DNA from: Bacteroidales bacterium
GTDB lineage: Bacteria > Bacteroidota > Bacteroidia > Bacteroidales > VadinHA17
NCBI GenBank assembly: GCA_003518245.1
Contig: DOZA01000300.1
Coordinates: 1 to 6,299, forward strand
DNA length: 6,299 nucleotides
Direction: 5' to 3'
The position numbers and the translations under genes were made by a program. Each line of letters starts with the position of its first letter. Within the stretch, counting starts at the first letter, position 1. The notes under the pieces are model-generated. The model was given only the letters and a program-made list of their open reading frames with translations, did no database searches and was not told the origin of the DNA. Shown one piece after another: positions 1 to 6,052 of this stretch.

Positions 1-60
1 CAGAGAGCAGAGAGCAGGAAGCAGAGAGTAGGGAGCAGGAAGCAGAGAGCAGGGAGCAGG
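1..60. repeat. 21-bp tandem repeat array, continues past left edge
   Basis: Two complete 21-bp units (14-34 and 35-55) begin GCAGGAAGCAGAGAG and differ at one base (T29 versus C50). They are flanked by a partial unit at 1-13 and the first five bases of another at 56-60. The unit is purine-rich on the plus strand (GCAGAGAGCAGG pattern). Because 21 is a multiple of three, the array keeps the minus-strand four helix bundle frame open, each unit coding seven residues (PAPCSLL, PAPYSLL). Copy number outside the window is unknown. Confidence 0.85.
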
Positions 61-370
61 ATCGTCCATTAATGAGGTCTTACTATTCCCATCAATTATT
101 GATCTTCTGTAAAAGATAATTACCATATTTGCACACTCAAAAACCGACCGTCTGGCGATAGTTAGAAAATTACAGAATTCCTTTTTTGAAAAAGAGCCGG
201 AGCCTTCAGCAATATTATTTGATATCGATAAACCTGCAGCTCTTAACTGTTCTGCAAATTTATACATCCTCTTGCTGTCAGCTAATTCTGCTACATCGAA
301 AAGTCTGTCGCCAAGATCAATAGCATCCTGCCAGATCTCAAAATCTTCAAATATCCTTCCCCTGCCCCAT
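1..370 (-). CDS. Four helix bundle protein (23S rRNA intervening-sequence type), partial, start unclear, possible pseudogene
   Basis: Read on the minus strand, an open frame runs from 423 to base 1 with no stop, so the gene continues beyond the left edge. It encodes hallmark family stretches: FEDFEIWQDAIDLGDRLF, KRMYKFAEQLR, GLSISNNIAEGSGS and FCNFLTIARRSVFE. These are the amphipathic helices and the central SxxNIAEG motif of the small (about 120 residue) four helix bundle proteins found as ORFs inside 23S rRNA insertions and free in Bacteroidota genomes; their function is not firmly known. The frame has no ATG before codon 267-265, which lies inside the fold. An ATG at 370-368 sits just upstream but is one base out of frame, so a 1-base frameshift, a non-ATG start, or decay is likely. 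At the 3' side the frame reads straight through the 21-bp repeats, giving a PAPCSLL-like tail. Family assignment is secure; whether the gene is functional is not. Confidence 0.72.
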
Positions 371-476
371 GCCAGTTTATCGACTAATCGACCGTTTAGT
401 TCTAAGAAAATCGGCCTGGTGTTTCATTTCATAAATAATATTAATAACTTGCAACTGAAATATAATATGTCAACAA

Positions 477-1058
477 ATGGTTGATAAAGAAAAAATTAGG
501 CAAAAGATAGTATTAAGCGCCAGTGAGATATTCAGCCGCTATGGCTTTAAGAAAACAACAATGGAGGAGATTGCAAAATCGCTGAGCAAGGGAAAAAGTT
601 CAATCTATTATTATTTTCACAGCAAAGAAGAAATCTTTGAAGCAGTTATCGATCATGAAGCACAAGTACTTAAGAACCAGCTGTCTAAAGTAATAAAAAG
701 CTCTGGAGACCCTGAACAAATACTCAGGAAGTATGCAAAGGTCAGGATGCGATCGTTCGAAAAATTATCAAATTATTATGATGCTATATTCAATCGCGAC
801 CTTGATCATTTCGATTTTATAGAAAAGCAGCGTGAAAAATACGATCTTATGGAAATAGCTTTCATAAGATATATATTATGGAGAGGTGTCCAATCAGAAC
901 ATTTCAACCTTGAAAATACAGGTCTTGCTGCCCTTGCTGTACAAACTGCCCTGAAAGGTCTTGAAATTCCTCTCTTCTGGCATAAAAGAAGATATGGCAT
1001 TGATGCCCGCCTGGATGCCATAGTTGATATACTGTTTTACGGGATAGTAAGGAAGTAA
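477..1058 (+). CDS. TetR/AcrR-family transcriptional regulator
   Basis: This 193-residue protein has the usual TetR length and architecture. Residues about 8-54 form the N-terminal DNA-binding domain: helix 1 carries IVLSASEIFSRYGFKKTT, and the helix-turn-helix spans MEEIAKSLSKGKSSIYYYF (about 29-47), followed by the typical HSKEEIFEAVI. The rest (about 60-193) is an all-helical ligand/dimerisation region with no recognisable ligand signature. The ATG at 477 is chosen because it opens directly into the domain; the ATG at 467 meets a stop after five codons. No Shine-Dalgarno sequence is visible, as usual in Bacteroidota. The gene lies 110 bp upstream of mtnA in the same direction, and that gap holds repeat and palindrome candidates, so control of the MTA operon and of itself is plausible but inferred. 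TetR genes often control unlinked genes, so the target remains open. Confidence 0.9.
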   Translation: MVDKEKIRQKIVLSASEIFSRYGFKKTTMEEIAKSLSKGKSSIYYYFHSKEEIFEAVIDHEAQVLKNQLSKVIKSSGDPEQILRKYAKVRMRSFEKLSNYYDAIFNRDLDHFDFIEKQREKYDLMEIAFIRYILWRGVQSEHFNLENTGLAALAVQTALKGLEIPLFWHKRRYGIDARLDAIVDILFYGIVRK

Positions 1059-1073
1059 GGCAAGCCATAGACT

Positions 1074-1103
1074 AATCAGCACTTATTATAATCCAATCAG
1101 CAC
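1074..1103. promoter_or_regulatory. Direct repeat AATCAGCAC x2, 21 bp apart, candidate activator/regulator site
   Basis: The nonamer AATCAGCAC occurs at 1074-1082 and again, identically, at 1095-1103. The start-to-start distance is 21 bp, two turns of B-DNA, so both copies face the same side of the helix. The second copy ends just upstream of the proposed -33 element of the mtnA promoter, the usual place for an activator. Binding by the upstream TetR protein or another factor is inference only. Confidence 0.45.
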
Positions 1104-1106
1104 AAA

Positions 1107-1136
1107 TTCGTGTTCCATATATTTTTACTAATTTTG
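1107..1136 (+). promoter_or_regulatory. Bacteroidota-type promoter for the mtnA operon
   Basis: TAATTTTG at 1129-1136 matches the Bacteroidota sigma-ABfr -7 consensus TAnnTTTG perfectly. A TTCG at 1107-1110 is one mismatch from the -33 TTTG, with an 18-bp spacer (consensus about 19-21). Transcription would begin around 1141-1145, giving a leader of about 25 nt before the mtnA start at 1169. Confidence 0.5.
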
Positions 1137-1140
1137 ACTA

Positions 1141-1155
1141 TTCATTACGCATGAA
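1141..1155. promoter_or_regulatory. Small palindrome at mtnA transcription start, candidate operator
   Basis: TTCAT at 1141-1145 and ATGAA at 1151-1155 form a perfect 5-bp inverted repeat around a 5-bp centre (15 bp total). It lies just downstream of the -7 box, over the expected transcription start, where a bound repressor would block initiation. The size and symmetry fit a dimeric TetR-type operator. In AT-rich DNA a 5-bp arm can occur by chance, so support is modest. Confidence 0.28.
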
Positions 1156-1168
1156 ATAAAAGCATGGA

Positions 1169-2278
1169 ATGCGGATCGGGGATAAACATTACGAATCCAT
1201 CTGGCTTGATAGTGACGATAATACTTCTGTAAGTATTATTGATCAGAGCAAACTACCCTTCAAATTCGAGATTATAAGATTAAAGACAGTTGACGATGTT
1301 TTTAATGCCATCAGGAATATGAACCTGAGGGGTGCACCCCTGATAGGTGTTGCTGCTGCTTATGGTATGTACCTTGCAACACTTGAGATAACAGCCTATA
1401 CAAAAACTCGTGAGCACCTCAGGAATGCATCAAGATACCTCAGGTCAGCCCGACCAACAGCTGTCAACCTCGAATGGGCTGTAAACAGGCAAATGGATAA
1501 TCTTTCTAAATACTGTCGCCGTGACAAGCTTATAGCAAGCTCACTTAAAACAGCCAGGGATATTGCCAGTGAAGAAACAACAAAATGCAGGAAGATAGGA
1601 GAGGCCGGAATGGAGGTCATCAAAAAGATAAGTAAAAGTAAAAAGGGCCGGCAGGTAAATATCCTTACCCACTGTAATGCAGGATGGCTGGCCTGTGTTG
1701 ATTATGGCACAGCTACCGCTCCTGTATACCTGGCTCATGATAAAGGGATAAAGGTACACGTATGGGTTGATGAGACTCGTCCCCGCAACCAGGGAGCAAG
1801 GCTTACAGCATGGGAGCTTGAGAACCACGGCGTGCCCTATACCCTGATAACAGATAATACCGGAGGTTACCTGATGCAGAAAGGCGATGTAGATATTATT
1901 ATTACCGGCAGCGATCGTACAACTGTAAGTGGTGATACAGCCAACAAGTCGGGAACATACCTTAAAGCGCTGGCTGCCAGACATAATAATATACCCTTTT
2001 ACGTAGCCCTACCTACATCCTCTGTTGATATAAGCATAAGTAATGGTTTGAAGGATATCCCGGTGGAAGAAAGGGATGAAAAGGAAGTGCTGTATGTTGA
2101 GGGCCTTTATGATAATGAAATAATTAATGCAAGAATATGCCCCGAGAAGACCAGGGCTGCCAACTATGCTTTTGATATAACACCTGCTGACCTTATTACC
2201 GGCCTGATTACCGAAAAAGGTATATGCAGGGCAAAAGAAGAAGAAATCAGGAAATTATTGTCAGAAAAAAAGAATTAA
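1169..2278 (+). CDS. mtnA: S-methyl-5-thioribose-1-phosphate isomerase
   Basis: MtnA converts 5-methylthioribose-1-phosphate (aldose) to 5-methylthioribulose-1-phosphate (ketose) in the cytoplasm. The 369-residue length suits the MtnA/eIF2B-alpha-like family. Visible motifs are the N-terminal IIDQSKLP, the phosphate-site loop RGAPLIG at 54-60, and THCNAGWLA at about 167-175 with the catalytic Cys169. DETRPRNQGARLT follows at 201-213, then TGSDR with catalytic Asp249 and GDTANKSGTY at 255-264. Cys and Asp are both kept, which separates MtnA from the non-catalytic eIF2B relatives; the usual GADR is GSDR here, a conservative change. The start at 1169 gives the family-typical MRIGDKHYESIWL; an ATG at 1164 is in another frame. 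It is first in an operon with an aldolase-like gene 3 bp downstream and mtnP after that, and a Bacteroidota promoter precedes it. Ribose-1,5-bisphosphate isomerase is the main alternative, but context argues against it. Confidence 0.93.
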   Translation: MRIGDKHYESIWLDSDDNTSVSIIDQSKLPFKFEIIRLKTVDDVFNAIRNMNLRGAPLIGVAAAYGMYLATLEITAYTKTREHLRNASRYLRSARPTAVNLEWAVNRQMDNLSKYCRRDKLIASSLKTARDIASEETTKCRKIGEAGMEVIKKISKSKKGRQVNILTHCNAGWLACVDYGTATAPVYLAHDKGIKVHVWVDETRPRNQGARLTAWELENHGVPYTLITDNTGGYLMQKGDVDIIITGSDRTTVSGDTANKSGTYLKALAARHNNIPFYVALPTSSVDISISNGLKDIPVEERDEKEVLYVEGLYDNEIINARICPEKTRAANYAFDITPADLITGLITEKGICRAKEEEIRKLLSEKKN

Positions 2279-2281
2279 CAT

Positions 2282-2884
2282 ATGGAAGAAGGAGTTATCA
2301 AATTCAATTGTTACTGGACACAGTCAGGACCTGTTATTACTGATGAACCATTTAATATTCTTAACTACTGGAGAGAAGTATTATTTAATATGAACCTTAT
2401 AGGTGCATATGAAAATGGCATGGGCTTCGGTAATATGAGTTTACGCCAGGCGGCCAGTAATAAGTTCGTTATTACAGCTTCAGCTACAGGTGAAATACCT
2501 GTGCTTGAACAAGGACATTATGTACGTGTCGAGGGATATAATTTTGAAGATAACGCCATCAAGTGTACCGGTCCGCTTAAAGCCTCATCCGAATCATTAA
2601 CACATGCAGCAATATACCAGGCTGATTCCGGAACAAATGCAATAATACATGTACATAATCTTGATATCTGGCAAAAACTAAAAGATAAGGTGCCAACAAC
2701 AAAAGATGAGTTTGAGTATGGCACAGCCGGGTTGGCTCTTGATATTTTCAGGCTTTTCAAAGACACCAATGTAATTGAGAAAAGAATAATAGTTATGGGG
2801 GGCGATCCTTCGGGTCTGATAACATTCGGGAACGACATGGATGAGGCTATAAACATGTTGATGTCCTATATAGGAGAAGATTAA
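2282..2884 (+). CDS. Class II aldolase/adducin-family protein, likely acting on 5-methylthioribulose-1-phosphate
   Basis: The 200-residue protein has the class II aldolase fold length and order of motifs: GFGNMSLR (48-55), FVITASATGE (62-71), KASSESLTHAAIY (100-112) with the probable catalytic Glu104, and the metal-binding HVH at 123-125 in AIIHVHNLDIW. YGTAGLALDI (146-155) and a C-terminal GGDPSGLITFG follow. Known relatives include L-fuculose-phosphate aldolase, MtnB dehydratase and the methylthioribulose-phosphate aldolase of the DHAP shunt. Position between mtnA and mtnP points to the MtnA product as substrate, cleaved to dihydroxyacetone phosphate and a methylthio-aldehyde, or dehydrated; the sequence alone does not decide. 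The odd point is Asp175 where relatives usually carry the third zinc-binding His, so metal use or activity may differ. It begins 3 bp after the mtnA stop, without a Shine-Dalgarno sequence, and its stop overlaps the next start, so translational coupling is likely. Confidence 0.83.
   Translation: MEEGVIKFNCYWTQSGPVITDEPFNILNYWREVLFNMNLIGAYENGMGFGNMSLRQAASNKFVITASATGEIPVLEQGHYVRVEGYNFEDNAIKCTGPLKASSESLTHAAIYQADSGTNAIIHVHNLDIWQKLKDKVPTTKDEFEYGTAGLALDIFRLFKDTNVIEKRIIVMGGDPSGLITFGNDMDEAINMLMSYIGED
2872..2877 (+). promoter_or_regulatory. Shine-Dalgarno sequence for mtnP inside the aldolase gene
   Basis: AGGAGA lies 6 nt before the mtnP ATG at 2884 and inside the last codons of the aldolase-like gene. 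It is the only clear Shine-Dalgarno motif seen before a gene in this window, and it fixes the mtnP start at the TAATG overlap. Confidence 0.55.
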
Positions 2885-3627
2885 TGGATAAGCTTGGTAT
2901 AATAGGTGGATCAGGCCTTGAAGATCCGGCAATACTTACAGATCAGAAAGAGATAAGCTGCTCAACTCCGTGGGGGAAGCCCTCGTCTGCTCTTCTTGAA
3001 GGGACCATAAATAATACAAAGGTCATTTTGCTATCACGACACGGCAGGAAGCACACCATCCCTCCTACACAGGTTAATAACAGGGCAAATATATGGGCCC
3101 TGAAAGAAAACGGCTGCGGAAGTATTGTCTCCACCACAGCATGCGGAAGCCTCAGGGAAGATATTGGAAGAGGTGATATTATAATTCCCGATCAGTTTAT
3201 TGACTTCACCCGAAGGCGTAATCTAAGCTTCTACGACTCATTTGACCCCGGGAATATGAAACATACCCCCATGGCTTACCCTTTCGACAGTGATTTAAGG
3301 AATTCACTCATTAATGTAGCCGAAAATATGGATTTCCCTCTCCATAAAACAGGTACTATCATTACTATAGAAGGCCCGCGTTTTTCGACCAGGGCCGAAT
3401 CCAGGATGTTTCGTGTATGGGGGGCCGACCTGGTTAATATGTCTATCGCCCCGGAAGCCGCCCTGGCTAACGAGCTGGGCATACCCTATGTGACAATAGC
3501 TATGAGCACTGATTACGATTCATGGCATGATGATGAAGAACCGGTTTCATGGCAGGAAGTAATAAAAATCTTCAATGAAAATGTCAGCAGGGTGGTGAGG
3601 TTGATTAGTGAATGGGTGAAGGGGTGA
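2884..3627 (+). CDS. mtnP: S-methyl-5'-thioadenosine phosphorylase (MTAP/PNP family)
   Basis: This enzyme would use phosphate to split 5'-methylthioadenosine into adenine and 5-methylthioribose-1-phosphate, the substrate of MtnA. The 247 residues show the full family series: IGGSGL at 7-12, SRHGRKH at 51-57 (phosphate binding), IPPTQVNNRAN at 59-69, ACGSL at 86-90, GPRFSTRAE at 164-172, NMSIAPEAALANE at 185-197 and TDYDSW at 209-214. The TDYD aspartates (210 and 212) are the base-contacting pair typical of methylthioadenosine/methylthioinosine phosphorylases rather than guanosine/inosine-specific enzymes. Methylthioinosine or general purine nucleoside phosphorylase activity remains possible. 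The start overlaps the preceding stop by one base (TAATG). The gene order means MTA, not free methylthioribose, feeds the pathway, which explains why no mtnK kinase is present. Confidence 0.92.
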   Translation: MDKLGIIGGSGLEDPAILTDQKEISCSTPWGKPSSALLEGTINNTKVILLSRHGRKHTIPPTQVNNRANIWALKENGCGSIVSTTACGSLREDIGRGDIIIPDQFIDFTRRRNLSFYDSFDPGNMKHTPMAYPFDSDLRNSLINVAENMDFPLHKTGTIITIEGPRFSTRAESRMFRVWGADLVNMSIAPEAALANELGIPYVTIAMSTDYDSWHDDEEPVSWQEVIKIFNENVSRVVRLISEWVKG

Positions 3628-3870
3628 ATGATTATCCAGTGATCGTTCAGCCTTAAGGTGCATTTCTATTCTTTTCTCTCTCCTATTATAAAAAGCAAAA
3701 TGTTTGAAATGACCGGGAGGGTTTGAAAAGAGATGATGGCCGAAAAATTCCATTAATCCAGCATTCCATTTCTCTGACATGTATCAACAAATCATTTGAT
3801 ACCCGGCATTTTCTCTCTTATAAATATTCATTATATTGTAAGTTAGAATTTAGTCAACCGATAATACAAT
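3628..3870. other. Intergenic region between mtnP and the outer-membrane protein gene
   Basis: This 243-bp AT-rich gap has no convincing gene. It holds an ATTCCATT direct repeat (3747-3754 and 3763-3770) and the GTATCAA inverted repeat listed separately. No GC-rich hairpin followed by a T-run is visible, so the mtnP operon terminator is not identified. No good TAnnTTTG promoter box was found either; TATATTG at 3832-3838 is only a partial match. The barrel/cytochrome promoter must lie here unless transcription reads through from mtnP. Confidence 0.5.
3781..3802. promoter_or_regulatory. Perfect 7-bp inverted repeat, candidate operator upstream of the barrel/cytochrome genes
   Basis: GTATCAA (3781-3787) and TTGATAC (3796-3802) are exact reverse complements around an 8-bp centre, 22 bp in all. 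The site ends 68 bp before the start codon of the outer-membrane protein gene, a normal operator distance. It could also fold as a weak hairpin, but no T-run follows, so a terminator is less likely. Confidence 0.35.
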
Positions 3871-4650
3871 ATGAAAAATCTAAAAAGAACAGTTCTTCTA
3901 TGCATGTTTTTAATTGTGATTACAGGCAATGTCCGGTCACAGTTCTTCCAGGTATATGGATATACCACTCTTGATCCGAGTGAAAAAGAATTTGTATACT
4001 GGACAACTCTTATACCCTCATCAGATCATTCTTATTCATTCTTTGGTAATGATGTAAGCAGGGATGGCCTTTTTGCCCATTCACTTGAATTTGAATACGG
4101 TTTGAGCCCCAACTGGACTATCGCATTCTATATGGATTTTGAGCAACCAAAAGGGGAAAGCCTGAAATGGGTAAGGACAAAAGCCGTTATGTTCCACTAT
4201 TCTCTTTTTGAGAAAGGGCTGTTGCCTGTTGATCTGGCATTATACGGTGAATACAAACTACCCCGAAAAGATTATAAAATAGCTGAGGAAATTGAGTTTA
4301 AGCTTATAATGGAAAAAGACCTTGGATCACACAGGTTGATACTTAATCCCACATTCGAGAAAAAAATCAGCGGGCCCGAGGTGGGAGAACGAGTCGAATT
4401 TGCCCTGAACGGAGCATATACTTTTATAAGGAGCACGAGGTTTCAGCCCAGGCTGGAATCCTATTCCAAGATGGGAGAGCTTTACGATATGAATGTTTTC
4501 AGTGATCAGAAGAATTACCTTTTCACCTCCTTCGATCTGTTTTTTGGTAAATATTCCCAGTTCAGATGGCATGCAGGTGTGGGTTTGGGTTTAACTGATC
4601 CATCAGATAATATAATAATTAAGAGTATCCTTTCGTGGGAATTTTTTTAA
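3871..4650 (+). CDS. Putative outer-membrane beta-barrel protein
   Basis: No specific family is recognised. The 259-residue product starts with a clear Sec signal peptide: MKNLKR, a hydrophobic core LLCMFLIVITG, and a likely cut in VRS-Q before Gln24. The Cys in the core is too early and badly placed for a lipobox. The mature part (about 236 residues) is rich in alternating aromatic/hydrophobic strands separated by polar turns, with Tyr/Phe/Trp girdle-like residues, for example HSLEFEYGLSPNWTIAFYMDF and LALYGEYKLP. It ends in SILSWEFF, a terminal aromatic of the kind recognised by the outer-membrane assembly machinery. Roughly 10-12 strands could be fitted, much smaller than MtrB-type cytochrome porins. 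The cytochrome gene begins 21 bp downstream, so co-transcription and a shared role in moving a substrate or electrons across the envelope are plausible. The start is followed directly by the signal peptide; no Shine-Dalgarno is seen. Confidence 0.72.
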   Translation: MKNLKRTVLLCMFLIVITGNVRSQFFQVYGYTTLDPSEKEFVYWTTLIPSSDHSYSFFGNDVSRDGLFAHSLEFEYGLSPNWTIAFYMDFEQPKGESLKWVRTKAVMFHYSLFEKGLLPVDLALYGEYKLPRKDYKIAEEIEFKLIMEKDLGSHRLILNPTFEKKISGPEVGERVEFALNGAYTFIRSTRFQPRLESYSKMGELYDMNVFSDQKNYLFTSFDLFFGKYSQFRWHAGVGLGLTDPSDNIIIKSILSWEFF

Positions 4651-4671
4651 CAGAGAATAAATAATCAATAT

Positions 4672-6042
4672 ATGAAGACTCAAAAAATAATATTTTCACT
4701 TATAGCTATTTCAGTGATCATCCTTTTTTCCGGTATGGTCATACTGAATAACAGGGAAAACCAGAATAAACAATATTATTATTTTGAAGATCCCCAGGAA
4801 TGCTCTGGCTGTCACTGGGACAGGTTTAACAGGTGGAATACCTCGCAGCATTCAAAAGCCTTTACAGGAGATTTCTTCCAGGCACAGTTTTATGACCTTG
4901 TTCTACCTTCCAGAAGCACTGATGATAAGGTTGCTGATGCAGAGAAAGATTGTATTGGTTGCCATTCGCCTTCAGCTTTCCTTTCGGGCGATATGATACC
5001 ACCACGGACAAATGATCCTGATAATCACTGGAACAGGGGAGATGGAAACAAGACCAATGCTGAGAGAGGTGTGTTCTGCGATTTTTGCCATACGCTTGAT
5101 CGTTTTGAGCATGACCCGCCTTTCAATCACGACTATATTTCACATGCTACAGCCGAAGTTGACCCCAAGCGTGCGGATCTTCCATTTCCATGGTCACCAC
5201 ACCACGACACGCAGATGTCTGAGATATATGAGGCAGAACAGATATGTGCCACATGTCATAATGAGCTTAATCCATACGGTGTATGGGTTAAGGCAACAGA
5301 GCATGAATACGCGGAAAGTGTTTATCCCGACAGGGGCATACCCTGCCAGTCATGTCACATGCAACCAATGCAGGGTAAGCCGGCAAAGATGGGCCTTATA
5401 AGACCGCATAATACTGACCACTGGTGGGGTGGCGGATTTGCCGAGTTTGTGGAAGGTGCTGCCGGTGTATATTTTCAGAAGGAATTCAGTTCTGTTTCAA
5501 AAGGACAGGAAGTTGATTTTTCGATCATGGTAAAAGCGCTTGCCACAGGACATAATTTCCCAACCGGCTCTGTTGAGGAGCGCGATGTATGGCTGCATGT
5601 AAGCCTTAATAATCAGGAAGGTGAAGAGGTGCTTCATATACCTGTTCCTGCTGTGCCCGGCGACCCAAACGATAAGTATTTTATTACAAGCAATGAAAAG
5701 GTGGCCTACCCTTCCCACTCAACTATTTCCGAGCCTATTGCCAGAGATGGTTTACCCGAGGGTGACAGGATATATCATGCGTCTTTCTTTGACTCTGAAG
5801 GTGAATTCACCTATGCGCAATGGCTGACTGTAAAGGTTATTGATAACCGCCTGGAACCACTTGAAGAAAGGATTGAAAATTATTCGTTTATAATACCTGA
5901 AAATATCCCCGCAGGAGAATATACCCTTACCGCAGTACTAAACTACCGTCGTATGCCCGATCCTTTTGCTGACTACCTTGGCGTGGAACGCAGACCGGTA
6001 ATGGAAGTATCAAGAGACCTGAGGGTACTGAATATTGAATAA
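4672..6042 (+). CDS. Five-heme c-type cytochrome with heme-free C-terminal domain
   Basis: The 456-residue protein carries five CxxCH heme-attachment motifs: CSGCH (44-48), CIGCH (94-98), CDFCH (136-140), CATCH (192-196) and CQSCH (225-229). Residues 5-26 are a strongly hydrophobic N-terminal segment without a clear cleavage site or lipobox, so a periplasm-facing membrane anchor is likely. Extra histidines near the hemes (H60, H153, H177/H178, H211, H246, H250) are candidate distal ligands. The pattern QHSKAF after the first heme and RGIPCQSCHM at the fifth resemble the cytochrome c554-type multiheme group. From about 255 onward there are no hemes; this part contains GHNFPTGSVEERDVWLHV (293-310) and looks beta-rich. 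The role is electron transfer in the envelope; substrate and partner are unknown, and an enzymatic (reductase) role cannot be excluded. It follows the barrel gene by 21 bp and converges with katG, leaving 10 bp between the stops. Confidence 0.88.
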   Translation: MKTQKIIFSLIAISVIILFSGMVILNNRENQNKQYYYFEDPQECSGCHWDRFNRWNTSQHSKAFTGDFFQAQFYDLVLPSRSTDDKVADAEKDCIGCHSPSAFLSGDMIPPRTNDPDNHWNRGDGNKTNAERGVFCDFCHTLDRFEHDPPFNHDYISHATAEVDPKRADLPFPWSPHHDTQMSEIYEAEQICATCHNELNPYGVWVKATEHEYAESVYPDRGIPCQSCHMQPMQGKPAKMGLIRPHNTDHWWGGGFAEFVEGAAGVYFQKEFSSVSKGQEVDFSIMVKALATGHNFPTGSVEERDVWLHVSLNNQEGEEVLHIPVPAVPGDPNDKYFITSNEKVAYPSHSTISEPIARDGLPEGDRIYHASFFDSEGEFTYAQWLTVKVIDNRLEPLEERIENYSFIIPENIPAGEYTLTAVLNYRRMPDPFADYLGVERRPVMEVSRDLRVLNIE

Positions 6043-6052
6043 TGTCTTTATA

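Noticed and set aside
1..60. Possible CRISPR array at the left edge
   Set aside because: The 21-bp units are directly adjacent with no unique spacers, so this is a simple tandem repeat.
422..451. Promoter-like TTTC ... TAACTTGC ahead of the TetR gene
   Set aside because: Both elements deviate from the Bacteroidota consensus and the region is AT-rich, so this could easily be chance.
272..484. Plus-strand frame of 70 codons ahead of the TetR gene
   Set aside because: It lies antisense to the recognisable four helix bundle frame, has low-complexity Ser-rich content and matches no family.
1164..1171. Alternative ATG at 1164 for mtnA
   Set aside because: It is in a different frame from the conserved MtnA sequence; the ATG at 1169 gives the family-typical N-terminus.
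1541..1984. Minus-strand frame of 147 codons inside mtnA
   Set aside because: Fully covered by the strongly supported mtnA reading with catalytic motifs; the antisense product has no recognisable features.
3547..3780. Minus-strand frame spanning the mtnP end and the gap
   Set aside because: His/Pro-rich composition with no domain or start signal, and it overlaps the conserved mtnP C-terminus.
3795..3838. TTTG at 3795-3798 with TATATTG at 3832-3838 as a promoter for the barrel gene
   Set aside because: Spacing is 33 bp rather than about 19-21 and the -7 element is incomplete; the TTTG is also part of the inverted repeat.
5012..5401. Plus-strand frame of 129 codons inside the cytochrome gene
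   Set aside because: Shadow of the cytochrome coding sequence, whose CxxCH motifs are unambiguous in the main frame.
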